DNA of 64,000 nucleotides from Pseudochryseolinea flava (GCF_003286915.1 NZ_QMFY01000004.1:62001-126000), one strand, 5' to 3'. Shown: positions 36,067 through 44,739, counted from the first letter of the stretch. Notes: generated from the letters alone by a model not told the origin. Translations and numbers: made by a program.

Positions 36067-36164
36067 ACCGCTATGCGTGGTATTTAAATTTAGCGAAGAT
36101 TATTTTCGCTTTTTCCCAACACAATTTCACTGAATAATGTTTATCTTAAACTACAACTAATATC

Positions 36165-36737
36165 ATGGCACGCTTAGAGAATAAAGGCTTCGACCCGACG
36201 GAAATTGACGCATATCAGGCGCAGATGAAAGCGCTCGGACAATCTTTCCTATGGGATGACGAAGATGAAAATTCAGAAGAGTATGCGCATTTTTTCTTCA
36301 TTGGAAAATTTGAAGGAAAAGATGTAATCTACGATGCCGTGATCTACACCCTAAGACTTCAACATGAAAGCGAAATGTTTGAGATCGCCGAACACCGCGC
36401 TGCAAAACACTTCCCGCATTATAAGAAAATCTCTTACGAAGAAGATGAGAACGGAAATCTAGAGACACTTGATCCATTGCAAGAAGAAATTGGTTTGTAT
36501 ATGGCGGAGGTGATTATGGAACTCGAGGAAGAAGATGCCGTAAAAGTAAAAGAGCACGTCGACCTCGATCCGCATGCGGAATTTGGAGTAAGTCTCGATG
36601 CCGGTTTACACCACGAAAAGATCACCCCGAAAGTGATTGAAAAATTCATCAAAGACTTCAACGAAGATAACCTTCAACTGGACCCTACCCTGTACACCTT
36701 CCAGACACAAGACGAAGAAGCCATTAACGAGGATTGA
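36165..36737 (+). CDS. Conserved acidic protein of unknown function
   Basis: The 190-residue product is highly acidic with no signal peptide or membrane helix, so it is probably cytosolic. It contains Y-A-H-F-F-F-I-G-K-F-E-G-K-D-V-I-Y-D-A and several E-E-D runs. I recognise the type as a conserved Bacteroidota hypothetical, but no function. It is a single gene ended by a strong terminator. Confidence 0.8.
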   Translation: MARLENKGFDPTEIDAYQAQMKALGQSFLWDDEDENSEEYAHFFFIGKFEGKDVIYDAVIYTLRLQHESEMFEIAEHRAAKHFPHYKKISYEEDENGNLETLDPLQEEIGLYMAEVIMELEEEDAVKVKEHVDLDPHAEFGVSLDAGLHHEKITPKVIEKFIKDFNEDNLQLDPTLYTFQTQDEEAINED

Positions 36738-36759
36738 AATCAGACACGTTATAAAAAAT

Positions 36760-36793
36760 AAAAGCCCAATGATTCTGTAGTCATCGGGCTTTT
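36760..36793. terminator. Bidirectional terminator at the island border
   Basis: AAAAGCCC (36760-36767) pairs with GGGCTTTT (36786-36793), extended inward by GAT/ATC, with A- and T-rich flanks on both sides. It lies between the plus-strand acidic protein gene and the minus-strand accessory genes. Confidence 0.85.
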
Positions 36794-36817
36794 ATTTTTT
36801 ATTCATGGAGCACTTTG

Positions 36818-37411
36818 CTAACTGAGCTTTTCTCTCAGCAATTCCTCAACAACTTTGTAATTTGATTTATCACGCTTGTCATTAACATTCACCTTCATGA
36901 CTTCAAATTCACAAAACCTTACCGTCGGATTCAAATTTTCAATTTTAGGATACGCGTCTTTAATAAAATCAATTAAAGTCCTTTTTGCCGACTTTCCGTT
37001 GGGCGGATTAAATCCATTTATTTTTTGATTTTTTTGATACTGGTCAGCTTGTACTTTATAAATTCTACAATAGCTAATCCATTTGTCAATATCGTAATGC
37101 GTTTTTAGATTTCCTTCATACAGATTGAGCGTATTTTCCCGATGCGTGCAAAAATCAATAAGGGTGTCAAACTCAAAAACAAAATTAAATGAACCACCAA
37201 CATATGCATCACATGAAAAATATGGTTTATGAATTTTACCAATCATTGAGGAATCAACGCCTAAAGTGCTATATACTTTTGAAAACAAATCGTGATAGAC
37301 ACGTACATCTATTTTATTGTATTGAGTTATCTTAGACCACTCAAAAGTTTTATCTCGTTCGATAGGAACCTTTAAGATTTCAGAAATTATGTCAATCAAT
37401 AGATCTTTCAT
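36818..37411 (-). CDS. Accessory protein of unknown function
   Basis: The 197-residue product is cytosolic (no signal or membrane helix), rich in Lys, Asp and aromatic residues, with a central C-D-A-Y-V-G-G-S-F-N-F-V-F-E-F-D. The gene is clearly AT-richer than the housekeeping genes. It is the last of the minus-strand accessory genes, downstream of intron-like repeat copy 1. No family was recognised; a phage- or defence-related origin is possible but unsupported. Confidence 0.7.
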   Translation of the reverse strand: MKDLLIDIISEILKVPIERDKTFEWSKITQYNKIDVRVYHDLFSKVYSTLGVDSSMIGKIHKPYFSCDAYVGGSFNFVFEFDTLIDFCTHRENTLNLYEGNLKTHYDIDKWISYCRIYKVQADQYQKNQKINGFNPPNGKSAKRTLIDFIKDAYPKIENLNPTVRFCEFEVMKVNVNDKRDKSNYKVVEELLREKLS

Positions 37412-37434
37412 TTTTTAAGACGGTCTTTAATGGT

Positions 37435-37595
37435 ATTCATTGCAGGTAGTAGAGAATCACGCAAGGAGTTTCACCGCCTGGTTCTTACAACAGTAATTGA
37501 TCACGGCGCGAGTGCCACGTGAAGCGTTGATCCAATATCGCCATGGCAGCAAGTAGCAAAAGTATTATCCATTGGAACACTTTGTTGGACTGCCG
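37435..37595 (-). mobile_element. Intron-like repeat copy 1 (fragment)
   Basis: On the minus strand it begins with AACAAAGTGTTCCAATGGAT, as in the other copies, and ends with GAACC followed by GGTGAAACTCC and GTGATTC, the same 3' layout as copies 3 and 4. A middle stretch around GATCAATTACTGTTGTAA also matches copy 4. The first part of domain V is not recognisable, so this is a deleted copy. Confidence 0.5.
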
Positions 37596-37599
37596 CTTT

Positions 37600-38727
37600 T
37601 CACTTCAACACATATATAATCTGTGTCACAATTCTCGGTTTTCTTAATTCAACGTCATCCAACGAATGAAATCTAATCTCAACAGGTAGATTACAATCAC
37701 CTACTTCTTTAAATTCAGCAACATACAACTCATCAAATGTGCTGTGTCCAGAAGCTGAATATGCATGAATTATTAATTTACCTTCAATTCGTTCAATTAC
37801 TCCAGAGTCCAAATTTTTAGTAACAACAATGTCCTTTAGGTAATGATTAAGATAGGGCTGGTTACTCTCAATTTTGATTTTAGCTCCACCCTCAAGTTCT
37901 TGCCTTTTATCAGTCGAACTAAAAAATGGGAATGTCGTAACTCCTGTTAACTCCTGCGATGTTGAAGAATAGTACAAGTCATAGTCTTTCTCTATTCTTG
38001 GGTATTCATTTTTTACTTTTCCCAAAGAGTCATAGGAATACACGGTTGTCTTAATCTCTCGCGACTTCACTTTTAAAATTGCACAGTCCTGGTACTCGAA
38101 AAGAGGTTTAATCATTTCTGTTTTCGTCAGCAAGTAGTCAGATGGAATGGAGTTAGTCAAATCCATTTCTATCAATGTCTGTACTGTGGATTTAATTTCT
38201 GAGTACGGCTCGACTCTTGTGAAATAGTCCCAAAACTTTATTCCCTTGCCCACAACACTCTTTCCCTCTGGCGTCTGAAAAACCACCATGTGTTCAAATA
38301 AGGAACCGCCAGCATTTACCTTGTCGATCGTTTTAAGAATGTCGTTCTCGTAGCCGGTTCTATCAAAAAGATCTGAACTCGTTTCATCAAGAATGTCAAT
38401 TAGAAAATAATTCTTGGTTCTTTGCTTTATTGGATTGCCCCTCAAAACATAAAGCCGATTAAGCTTCTTTTTTTTATTTGTGGCGATAAAAACATAAAGC
38501 GGATTATTGTGCAAGTAGTCCGATAGAATTCCAAATTTCTCAGTCGATGTCTTTGTGTCAAAGTCAGGATACAATCTCGCCATTTGTATCATCGGGTCAT
38601 TGAAATAAACCCTGATATCAGTCTTCCCTATTTTAAACTGGTCAACCTCCTTCAATTGATTGAGGTTCATCCCATAGGTTGTCACTGTCAACGACACTAA
38701 AAAAGTCAAAAGTTGTATTCTCTTCAT
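37600..38727 (-). CDS. Secreted protein of unknown function
   Basis: The 375-residue product starts M-K-R-I-Q-L-L-T-F with a signal peptide (cleavage near T-Y-G); the chosen ATG at 38727 avoids 15 extra N-terminal residues. The mature protein is beta-rich with a Y-D-L-Y-Y-S-S-T-S-Q-E-L-T-G segment. AT-rich, single gene between spacers. No family was recognised. Confidence 0.65.
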   Translation of the reverse strand: MKRIQLLTFLVSLTVTTYGMNLNQLKEVDQFKIGKTDIRVYFNDPMIQMARLYPDFDTKTSTEKFGILSDYLHNNPLYVFIATNKKKKLNRLYVLRGNPIKQRTKNYFLIDILDETSSDLFDRTGYENDILKTIDKVNAGGSLFEHMVVFQTPEGKSVVGKGIKFWDYFTRVEPYSEIKSTVQTLIEMDLTNSIPSDYLLTKTEMIKPLFEYQDCAILKVKSREIKTTVYSYDSLGKVKNEYPRIEKDYDLYYSSTSQELTGVTTFPFFSSTDKRQELEGGAKIKIESNQPYLNHYLKDIVVTKNLDSGVIERIEGKLIIHAYSASGHSTFDELYVAEFKEVGDCNLPVEIRFHSLDDVELRKPRIVTQIIYVLK

Positions 38728-38865
38728 TGCTCTACTTAGTCTTGAAAAAATGGCTGCCCGTCGAGTCACCAATTACACCCTGCTCTGTAATCTTGATTGT
38801 TTTGACCGTGTCACTCAATGGCTTTCAGCGCGGCGTCATTATCGATTTCTTGTGCACGTCTGTTC

Positions 38866-39651
38866 TTAGTCCTCGTTGACCATTACTGAGTCACTCGCTA
38901 AATCGTGAATTGCTCTATGTTGAGGGTTAAAATGTATCGTCACAAACGAAATCCAGCCCAATATTCCTTTTACAAACCACCTGACATACGCGTTCCACAA
39001 AGTAATTTTCTTTTCAGGGTTTCTGTGATTGCGCACTTTAATTCTCATCATTCGCTGTCCAACCGTTTTGGAATACGATGTCATAAAGGGTTCATATATC
39101 ACCAACAGAAGTACAGCAGTAGAAACCATGACAGGCGTTCTGAATTCGCTCTGCTGTACGATAATCATCGTGACAATTAATGTAAACAAAATTAATAGCC
39201 CGTCTATCATTAGAGCCTTATAGCGTTGAACAAGGGTTGGATATACTTGCTCTTGATTCAAAACTGATATTTCCTCGTCCTTTTGAATTTTTACTTGGCG
39301 CATTTGCTCAGATTGAGCATCTTCTTTTCTAAATGACCTAAGAGCCTCTGACTTATGGATATAAACTCCAAAAAAGATATTATACAGCCCAATTAAGTAA
39401 AATACTGGCATTAGCTCAAATCCAAGAAGTAGGCAGACCAATCCATATAGTATTAATGCTATTGATAGAATCCATTTTGCCCAAGTAATTTTTTTTGAAA
39501 AAAGTAAAATACCGAGAAGAAAAAATACTGTCTTGGTCGTCGCATCAAAAAAGTCTACGTCTCCGCTTGATAACAATACATAATTGAAAAAAATATCGGT
39601 CAAAAGGAATAAAGTAGTTAGTAGCAGTAAAGTTGTCCGTCCTTGTCTCAT
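38866..39651 (-). CDS. RDD-family membrane protein
   Basis: The 261-residue product has about four N-terminal helices (1-100), a charged linker, and an RDD domain (about 150-255) with R-Y-K-A-L-M-I-D-G-L-L-I and the later G-Q-R-M-M-R-I-K-V and H-R-A-I-H-D-L motifs. RDD proteins are poorly characterised; some are proton or sodium transporters. The extra N-terminal helices are unusual for the family. Confidence 0.8.
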   Translation of the reverse strand: MRQGRTTLLLLTTLFLLTDIFFNYVLLSSGDVDFFDATTKTVFFLLGILLFSKKITWAKWILSIALILYGLVCLLLGFELMPVFYLIGLYNIFFGVYIHKSEALRSFRKEDAQSEQMRQVKIQKDEEISVLNQEQVYPTLVQRYKALMIDGLLILFTLIVTMIIVQQSEFRTPVMVSTAVLLLVIYEPFMTSYSKTVGQRMMRIKVRNHRNPEKKITLWNAYVRWFVKGILGWISFVTIHFNPQHRAIHDLASDSVMVNED

Positions 39652-39693
39652 TGTTTTGTTTAGCCTTTTGTCTTTGAAAATGTGTTCCCGCAG

Positions 39694-39990
39694 TACCGTA
39701 CATGAATGCCTGTTCTAAATACGGCTCTCCTGTTTAATCACAAAGGTAATTAATCCTCAACGCATCCACCAACTTCACAATACCATTGTTGGTGTGCAAT
39801 AAGTCACGTCGTACTGCCACTGGAGCTATAGTCATGCGCGTGATGAAGAGAGCATACAGAATTCTCATTTTCACAATATGCATTTGTTTGATAAAGAAAC
39901 TGCTTTGTATGAATCTCGAGAGAAGAACCAGTAATTCGTCTCAACGTTAGCAAAAAAGGAGATATTCATGGAATACTTTGTTGTAGGTAA
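39694..39990 (-). mobile_element. Intron-like repeat copy 2 with diverged domain V
   Basis: On the minus strand the copy runs from AACAAAGTATTCCATGAATA (near 39985) to a domain V-like stem at 39694-39727, where GAGCCGTA pairs partly with TACGGTA. The approach to this stem (GATTAAACAGGA) is the same in copies 3 and 4. It fills the gap between the RDD gene and the next lipoprotein gene. Confidence 0.55.
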
Positions 39991-39998
39991 TATGCGCG

Positions 39999-40526
39999 TT
40001 AGAATACTCTCAATAGTCCTCTGTCTTTAAACTTCCATCGCTCGTTGATTTTTTCAAACAGCAAGGTGCCGCCTTCGGTCTCGATTACAGCTTTGGAATG
40101 GTCCTCGTTGAATATTGGAAGACTGACATGTCCGCCCGAAACTGAATCACAATTCACGAACTTGGAAAATCTCATATTGTTAGTGAGACGAAGATCAGTT
40201 ATTATATTTTCATAGTCTATTGTGATCGGTTGCGGAATTGAAGCCGACCGAAGGGTCATAGCTTTAAATCTTTCTTCAAATTCTAAATAGTTATCCGCTG
40301 TTTTGGTTCCGACCGAATCCAAGTAGTTACGCATTGCCGCTAACCTCAGGTCCCCCAGTTCCTTGATCCAGTAATCATTGTTAATCTTCTTCGGACAAAA
40401 ACGCTTTTCTTCTGAAATAACGTCTCGATAGAATTTTACAGCTTCATCATAAGAGGACACCTTCTTCGTTGTCACACAGGAAAAGAAGAGTAAAACCAGT
40501 GACACTATGACTATCTTTCTTTGCAT
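39999..40526 (-). CDS. Lipoprotein of unknown function
   Basis: The 175-residue product has a lipoprotein signal ending F-F-S-C17. The body contains two Cys (F-C-P-K-K and F-V-N-C-D-S) and ends with a beta segment G-G-T-L-L-F-E-K-I-N-E-R-W-K-F-K-D that resembles ends of small SnoaL/NTF2-like folds. No family was recognised. It is one of several lone lipoprotein genes in the island. Confidence 0.65.
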   Translation of the reverse strand: MQRKIVIVSLVLLFFSCVTTKKVSSYDEAVKFYRDVISEEKRFCPKKINNDYWIKELGDLRLAAMRNYLDSVGTKTADNYLEFEERFKAMTLRSASIPQPITIDYENIITDLRLTNNMRFSKFVNCDSVSGGHVSLPIFNEDHSKAVIETEGGTLLFEKINERWKFKDRGLLRVF

Positions 40527-40621
40527 ATTCTACAACGTTCGTGTTATGCGCATTTTAAATTCTTCTTAATAAAGAATTAATCACTTTGTCGGCAAATCTA
40601 CATCGTCGTGTGCAGGCCAAT

Positions 40622-41032
40622 TTACTGAATATCCAAGTCCTTCACTTCATTTATTGTCCCTGAGTAGGAATTCAAGTGTCCTGTGTGATCCTTGTCAAAT
40701 CGACCTTTTAAATGAACTTTCTTCCGATTTGCTAATCTGAGCTTTGCATCTGACAAGCTATCTGAGTTAACCCAGAATGCATTACTCGAAATCAAACTAT
40801 CGGAGTCCTTGTTAGTCAGATAGATTGCAACATTCTCAGATTCATACCTAAATATTCCTGTCAGCTCCAATTCAACACCGTCAAACTTTTCTGGGCTTAG
40901 AAGAACAGATTTAAATTGTTCATCGACTTTTTCATCTGGCGGGCTTTTCACGATTTCAGGTTTATCATTCCTGCCCGTACACCCCAGAACCATGATCAAA
41001 AGAAATACACCGAGTTTAGAAAGGCCTCTCAT
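40622..41032 (-). CDS. Small lipoprotein, possible OB-fold
   Basis: The 136-residue product starts M-R-G-L-S-K-L-G with a lipoprotein signal ending V-L-G-C18. The mature part (E-L-T-G-I-F-R-Y-E-S-E-N-V-A-I-Y-L-T, then V-H-L-K-G-R-F-D) looks like a small beta-barrel of the tRNA_anti/OB type found in periplasmic proteins (inference). An upstream in-frame ATG adds 22 residues without signal character and was rejected. Confidence 0.65.
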   Translation of the reverse strand: MRGLSKLGVFLLIMVLGCTGRNDKPEIVKSPPDEKVDEQFKSVLLSPEKFDGVELELTGIFRYESENVAIYLTNKDSDSLISSNAFWVNSDSLSDAKLRLANRKKVHLKGRFDKDHTGHLNSYSGTINEVKDLDIQ

Positions 41033-41087
41033 AATTGGGTTGATTTTGTTGTTGTCGCGACATGCCGCGTAGGCGGATTTACACGGA

Positions 41088-41113
41088 GGATTATTCATAG
41101 AAAACGTTGTTAG
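41088..41113 (-). mobile_element. Short remnant of the intron-like repeat 5' end
   Basis: On the minus strand CTAACAACGTTTTCTATGAA followed by TAATCC matches the start of the other copies (AACAA, GTnTTCC, ATGAATAATCC). No domain V follows before the lipoprotein gene, so only the 5' end remains. Confidence 0.4.
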
Positions 41114-41134
41114 TGCTAGTCGGTGTCCTCGGTC

Positions 41135-41584
41135 CTATTTCTTTACTGAGTAAAATTCCTCTTGAGTAATCATTTTGTCGGATAGCATTCTATTTAACCA
41201 TTCAACAATTGTCTTTCTCGATTGATTGTCGACACTTGTCAAGTCTAGGTTATAAAGTCTATCAAATTTAATTTTGTTCTTCTCACACAGCACGTCTAGG
41301 TGGTCATAATATGCTCTCGGGTAATTGAATCTTTCAGCCATTATCCGTGAATAGTAAAGAATGCTGTCAACTCTTTCTTTCGGAGCCAATTCAATAAGGC
41401 CATAAAATAATTCGTCATACGCATTTGTGTCCCCCTTGATGGTCACACCGCGAATCAAACTGTCGTAGTTAGCAGTTCTTTGATTCATCGAAACAGCGTG
41501 TTTAGTTTCGTCCGTTCCTTTCTTGTCGCACGAAATTACGATCAAGAGTAGGGATGTAAGAATGAATTTTGTCCTGAATGCCAT
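41135..41584 (-). CDS. Lipoprotein of unknown function
   Basis: The 149-residue product has a lipoprotein signal ending V-I-S-C19. The mature part is helical, with Y-D-E-L-F-Y-G-L-I-E-L-A-P-K-E-R-V and D-K-M-I-T-Q-E-E-F-Y near the end. No family was recognised. Repeat copy 3 begins 20 bases upstream of its start codon. Confidence 0.65.
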   Translation of the reverse strand: MAFRTKFILTSLLLIVISCDKKGTDETKHAVSMNQRTANYDSLIRGVTIKGDTNAYDELFYGLIELAPKERVDSILYYSRIMAERFNYPRAYYDHLDVLCEKNKIKFDRLYNLDLTSVDNQSRKTIVEWLNRMLSDKMITQEEFYSVKK

Positions 41585-41604
41585 CTGTCTTCTTTCAAAC
41601 GCCC

Positions 41605-41870
41605 TGCACGAGTCACCGAGGGAATTTCACCCTTCGGTTCTCACAGACCCGTATCCCGACTGGTCGGGACAGGTCCCGAGTGGTCGGACAGGCTGTGAAA
41701 GTCTCCCTTCATATGCTTACGCCGAAGCTGCTTCAGCATAATAGGCGCTACGGCTCTCCTGTTTAATCACAAAGGTAAATAATCCTTAACGGAGCATCCT
41801 GAGAACAGAGACAGTAAATATGTCTCGACGTTAGCGAAAGGGATTATTCATGGAAGCTTTTGTTGTATGC
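41605..41870 (-). mobile_element. Intron-like repeat copy 3, domain V split by two palindromic inserts
   Basis: The copy runs on the minus strand from AACAAAAGCTTCCATGAATA (near 41868) to a GGTGACTCG end near 41610. Domain V begins GAGCCGTA (41749-41756), continues TATGAAGGGAGACTTTCACA (41694-41713) and ends TACGGGTC (41646-41653). A 35-base palindromic piece (41714-41748) and a 40-base double palindrome (41654-41693) interrupt it. Joining the parts restores a 34-base domain V if a duplicated TA is removed. Confidence 0.6.
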
Positions 41871-41877
41871 AGTGCCA

Positions 41878-42348
41878 TCACTCGAAATCATAAACAACAG
41901 TCTCAACACCCGCTTCTGTCAATTCATGTGTCAATGATGGTTCAATCTGATCCCAAGTCCCTCCTGCAAGTCCACACCCAATGCGAGGCATATGAACAGA
42001 TGCGTTAATTTCTCTGGCGAAGACACTTACTTTGGTGAGTCCCTTTTTTATTGCATCGTATCTAACAGGTGGGGTTCCGTCCTTTCCTTTTTTGATGTCA
42101 CGTTGTCCGATCATGTTGGCAATCCAAATTGTCGGCTCAACCTGAACGAATTGGACTTCTCCCAGTTCAAAATCTTTACCGCTCTTGGCCCAGTCCCTGT
42201 AGCTGTTCTCTGGTCCTTTCCATTTTTTTGAAATTGCCATCACAAATCCTTTTCCCCAACCTCCCACGTCATTGCATACATGCACAATGATTTTGTTTCC
42301 TTGTCCGACGGGCTGTGTTGCGTCACCCTTTAAGTATTTTATTTCCAT
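41878..42348 (-). CDS. Macro-domain (ADP-ribose-binding) protein
   Basis: The 156-residue product is a stand-alone macro domain: I-K-Y-L-K-G-D-A-T-Q-P at the start, V-C-N-D-V-G-G-W-G-K-G-F as the Asn-containing ligand loop, and P-R-I-G-C-G-L-A-G-G-T-W as the phosphate loop. It resembles the ADP-ribose-1''-phosphate phosphatase (Poa1) type. It may remove or bind ADP-ribose; in an accessory island it could counter an ADP-ribosylating toxin, but no toxin is visible nearby. Confidence 0.9.
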   Translation of the reverse strand: MEIKYLKGDATQPVGQGNKIIVHVCNDVGGWGKGFVMAISKKWKGPENSYRDWAKSGKDFELGEVQFVQVEPTIWIANMIGQRDIKKGKDGTPPVRYDAIKKGLTKVSVFAREINASVHMPRIGCGLAGGTWDQIEPSLTHELTEAGVETVVYDFE

Positions 42349-42379
42349 GTCGTCACTGTGTCAATGGCATTGCATACAG

Positions 42380-42790
42380 TCGAGTCACCCATGGGAGTTT
42401 CACCCTTAGGTTTTCACGGAACCGTGCTTGAGAGTCTCCCCTCACACGGCTCTTCCTGTTTAATCACAAAAGTAAATAATCCATAACGGATCTACCAACC
42501 CCATGGACCTACCAACTTCCAGTGGGCAAATAAGTCGGGATGCACAGCATGCTATGTTGTAACGATAAGTGATGCGGTGGTGTGAGAGAATTACAACAGT
42601 AACGGATCACGCCTCAAACGCCACGTAACGCTCCATATCGCACAGGCGAATTACGCGTCCACCCTTGACAGAGCGTTCATTTTTTCGAATACAGCATTTG
42701 TAGAAAAATGAGTTTTAATATGCATCCTGAGAATAGAAACACTAAATTCGTCTCAACGTTAGCAAAAGGGATTATTCATGGAACACATTG
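42380..42790 (-). mobile_element. Intron-like repeat copy 4, with intact domain V
   Basis: This is the longest copy, about 410 bases, without an open reading frame. On the minus strand it starts near AACAATGTGTTCCATGAATA (42790), contains GGATTATTTACTTTTGTGAT before the domain V hairpin (42452 to 42419), and ends with a domain VI-like stem around AAGGGTGAAACTCCC and GGTGACTCGAC. No reverse transcriptase is encoded, so any mobility would need help in trans. Confidence 0.6.
42419..42452 (-). ncRNA. Group II intron domain V
   Basis: The 34-base element folds exactly like a group II domain V: an 8-bp lower helix (GAGCCGTG with CACGGTTC, including the usual G-T pair), a 2-base AG bulge, a 6-bp upper helix and a GAGA (GNRA) tetraloop. 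The AGC catalytic triad is present in the first strand. Length, bulge and loop together make chance unlikely. Confidence 0.75.
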
Positions 42791-42898
42791 TTATGCACTG
42801 TGCCGCATCCACCGTACTTTGAACCACACGGGGCTACCAAAGCTTCGATTGTGTGTAGGGCCTTGTGGCTTTGGTATTGGTGTGGTTTTTCGAAGACG

Positions 42899-43843
42899 TT
42901 AATCAACTCTAATGTTAAACCATTTAACCAATTTTCCATTCAATGATAGTTCTGGGTTGATGACGCTTTCATTCATTCGATCTTTCAAGTCGACAGTTAA
43001 TCTCTCGTTTGATACTAACTCACCTCGTTTCGATCCATTAATTAAATACGCAATTCGTATTTTGCTCGTCACGATAAGCGAACTCAGAAGATTTTTTGGA
43101 AATGAGAAAACAAGCCAACACCTCATCTTATTGTACGAGAGTAGAACGTCATCCAACTGTCCTAATGGTACATTACCCTGTTGAACAGTTAGGATATTTT
43201 CAAATACTCCCGTCCTTGAATCAAGTGTTTTGAAATTTATCTTTGGTGAACAAAATTCTATGTCAGCCATCTTTCCTGTCGTGTCACTCCAGATCATATA
43301 GGTCTCACATTTAGGAGGTTCACTCCAAGTTGGATATGGATTACCATTCCATTCTCCCGAGAATTCGATATACACCGAAGCGGAGAAGCTTTTAATTGTT
43401 TTCTTTTCAACAGTTAATTCTGACGATAAAGCCCCGATTCTTTTTGTTCCAATTGAAACTTGTGCATCCAACGAGTCAATTCTTTCATGCAGTTTTTCTA
43501 GTGCTTTACTTGAATTGAGGTTGGGATACTTGCTAGTTGCTAAGTCAAGGAACGGTTTTATCTGAAGTTTCAAAGTGTCGCTGTTGGATTTAACATATGC
43601 TAATGTATTACTAGCACTATCCAGCTTACTCTTTAAAGTCCCTATCTCACCATTTTTGTCTTGTTCATCATAATAAGTAATCAGCACTCCAGCCATCAAT
43701 GAAAAAATTGTTAAAAGCACGAGAGCATTTCTCAGGTGTTTAAAAATCTTTCTTCTTTTATCGTGCCATTTATAGTCGAGAAGTAGCGCTAATAGTCCCG
43801 ATACACCCGTCAGGATTTGAGTAACTATCTTGAGATAAATCAT
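42899..43843 (-). CDS. Membrane-anchored coiled-coil protein of unknown function
   Basis: The 314-residue product has two N-terminal hydrophobic segments (about 2-20 and 38-55), a coiled coil (about 65-130, with L-K-S-K-L-D-S-A-S-N-T-L) and a beta-rich C-terminal domain with W-S-E-P-P-K-C-E-T-Y-M-I-W. It is the first gene of the accessory series (all on the minus strand). A GTTAGGC word 140 bases upstream (43977-43983 on the minus strand) resembles an integron core site. No family was recognised. Confidence 0.65.
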   Translation of the reverse strand: MIYLKIVTQILTGVSGLLALLLDYKWHDKRRKIFKHLRNALVLLTIFSLMAGVLITYYDEQDKNGEIGTLKSKLDSASNTLAYVKSNSDTLKLQIKPFLDLATSKYPNLNSSKALEKLHERIDSLDAQVSIGTKRIGALSSELTVEKKTIKSFSASVYIEFSGEWNGNPYPTWSEPPKCETYMIWSDTTGKMADIEFCSPKINFKTLDSRTGVFENILTVQQGNVPLGQLDDVLLSYNKMRCWLVFSFPKNLLSSLIVTSKIRIAYLINGSKRGELVSNERLTVDLKDRMNESVINPELSLNGKLVKWFNIRVD

Positions 43844-44661
43844 CAGCCGTGTGTTTTAAAATGTAGACTATGTCGATCAGGTACACCTCGGCTCTTTTGC
43901 TTGCTTTGGTGTCGCGAGGGAATGTGCGGCAAGCAAATGTGCCAATGTTCGAAGCACCAAATCTGTCCTGCGGCATTGTGCCTAACGACCGAATATATGC
44001 AATTACCTGATATTTCCTTATAGCAACATTCGCGTTTGTAAGTTCGAAATTCGCCTAAAAATCACGATTCCTATTTTTAAGGTGCACCGCGCGTCACGTA
44101 GAAAATTCTTTACTCCACGCGGTACAAATTGCCGCCACTGCGTGACAACTGGTGACACGCCTCCTTTACTTTCTGTGTTGCAAAACGCACCGTCTTCAAC
44201 TTTCTGTCTTTCCTTTTAGAGTCCGCTTCACCCCTGGCCCCTTAAGGGGAAACTATTTCAATTAATGTTCATGTGTGATGAGCTATTAGGGATAAAGAGC
44301 GCAAAGAAGTAAACATCTAGTACGCTCAGAAACGTCATCCTGGCTTCATCCTCCAGAGAAGCTATAGACATCCTTTCATTTTCTCCATATGTTCTCCATA
44401 CGCGTCCAGTAGTTCTATCATTGTTCTATAGATGTTGGTTCATCACGCTATAGACGATGTATCATAAATTCCGGTGTTTGGTTCATTCTTCTCTCATCGC
44501 GCGTTCATTATTCTCTTATTAATTCGCAGTTTGTCCAGATGTCCTTTCATTGCGCTCTCATAATTCTGCATATCTCTCCTAGGAAGATGCGGTGTTTGTT
44601 TCATAGAATGGGTCGTTTATGAAGCAAATAGGGAAGCTACACGGGAAGATCACGGTAGAGA

Positions 44662-44739
44662 GCTGCGAGCTACGAGCTTCGAGTTGCGAGAAATGCATTA
44701 GACTCAGAAAAGCTGCGAGCTACTAGCTACGAGTTGCGC
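44662..44739. repeat. Heptamer array GCTRCGA, two blocks
   Basis: Block one is GCTGCGA, GCTACGA, GCTTCGA, GTTGCGA (44662-44689); block two is GCTGCGA, GCTACTA, GCTACGA, GTTGCGC (44712-44739). Both blocks are followed by GAAATGC/CGAAATGC, so the whole block was duplicated. A further GCTGCGA starts at 44763. Confidence 0.8.

Noticed and set aside
43970-43990. GTTAGGC word as a proven integron attI/attC site
   Set aside because: A single 7-base match is weak; no matching partner core at the right spacing and no integrase were found, so it is kept only as a hint in the island finding.
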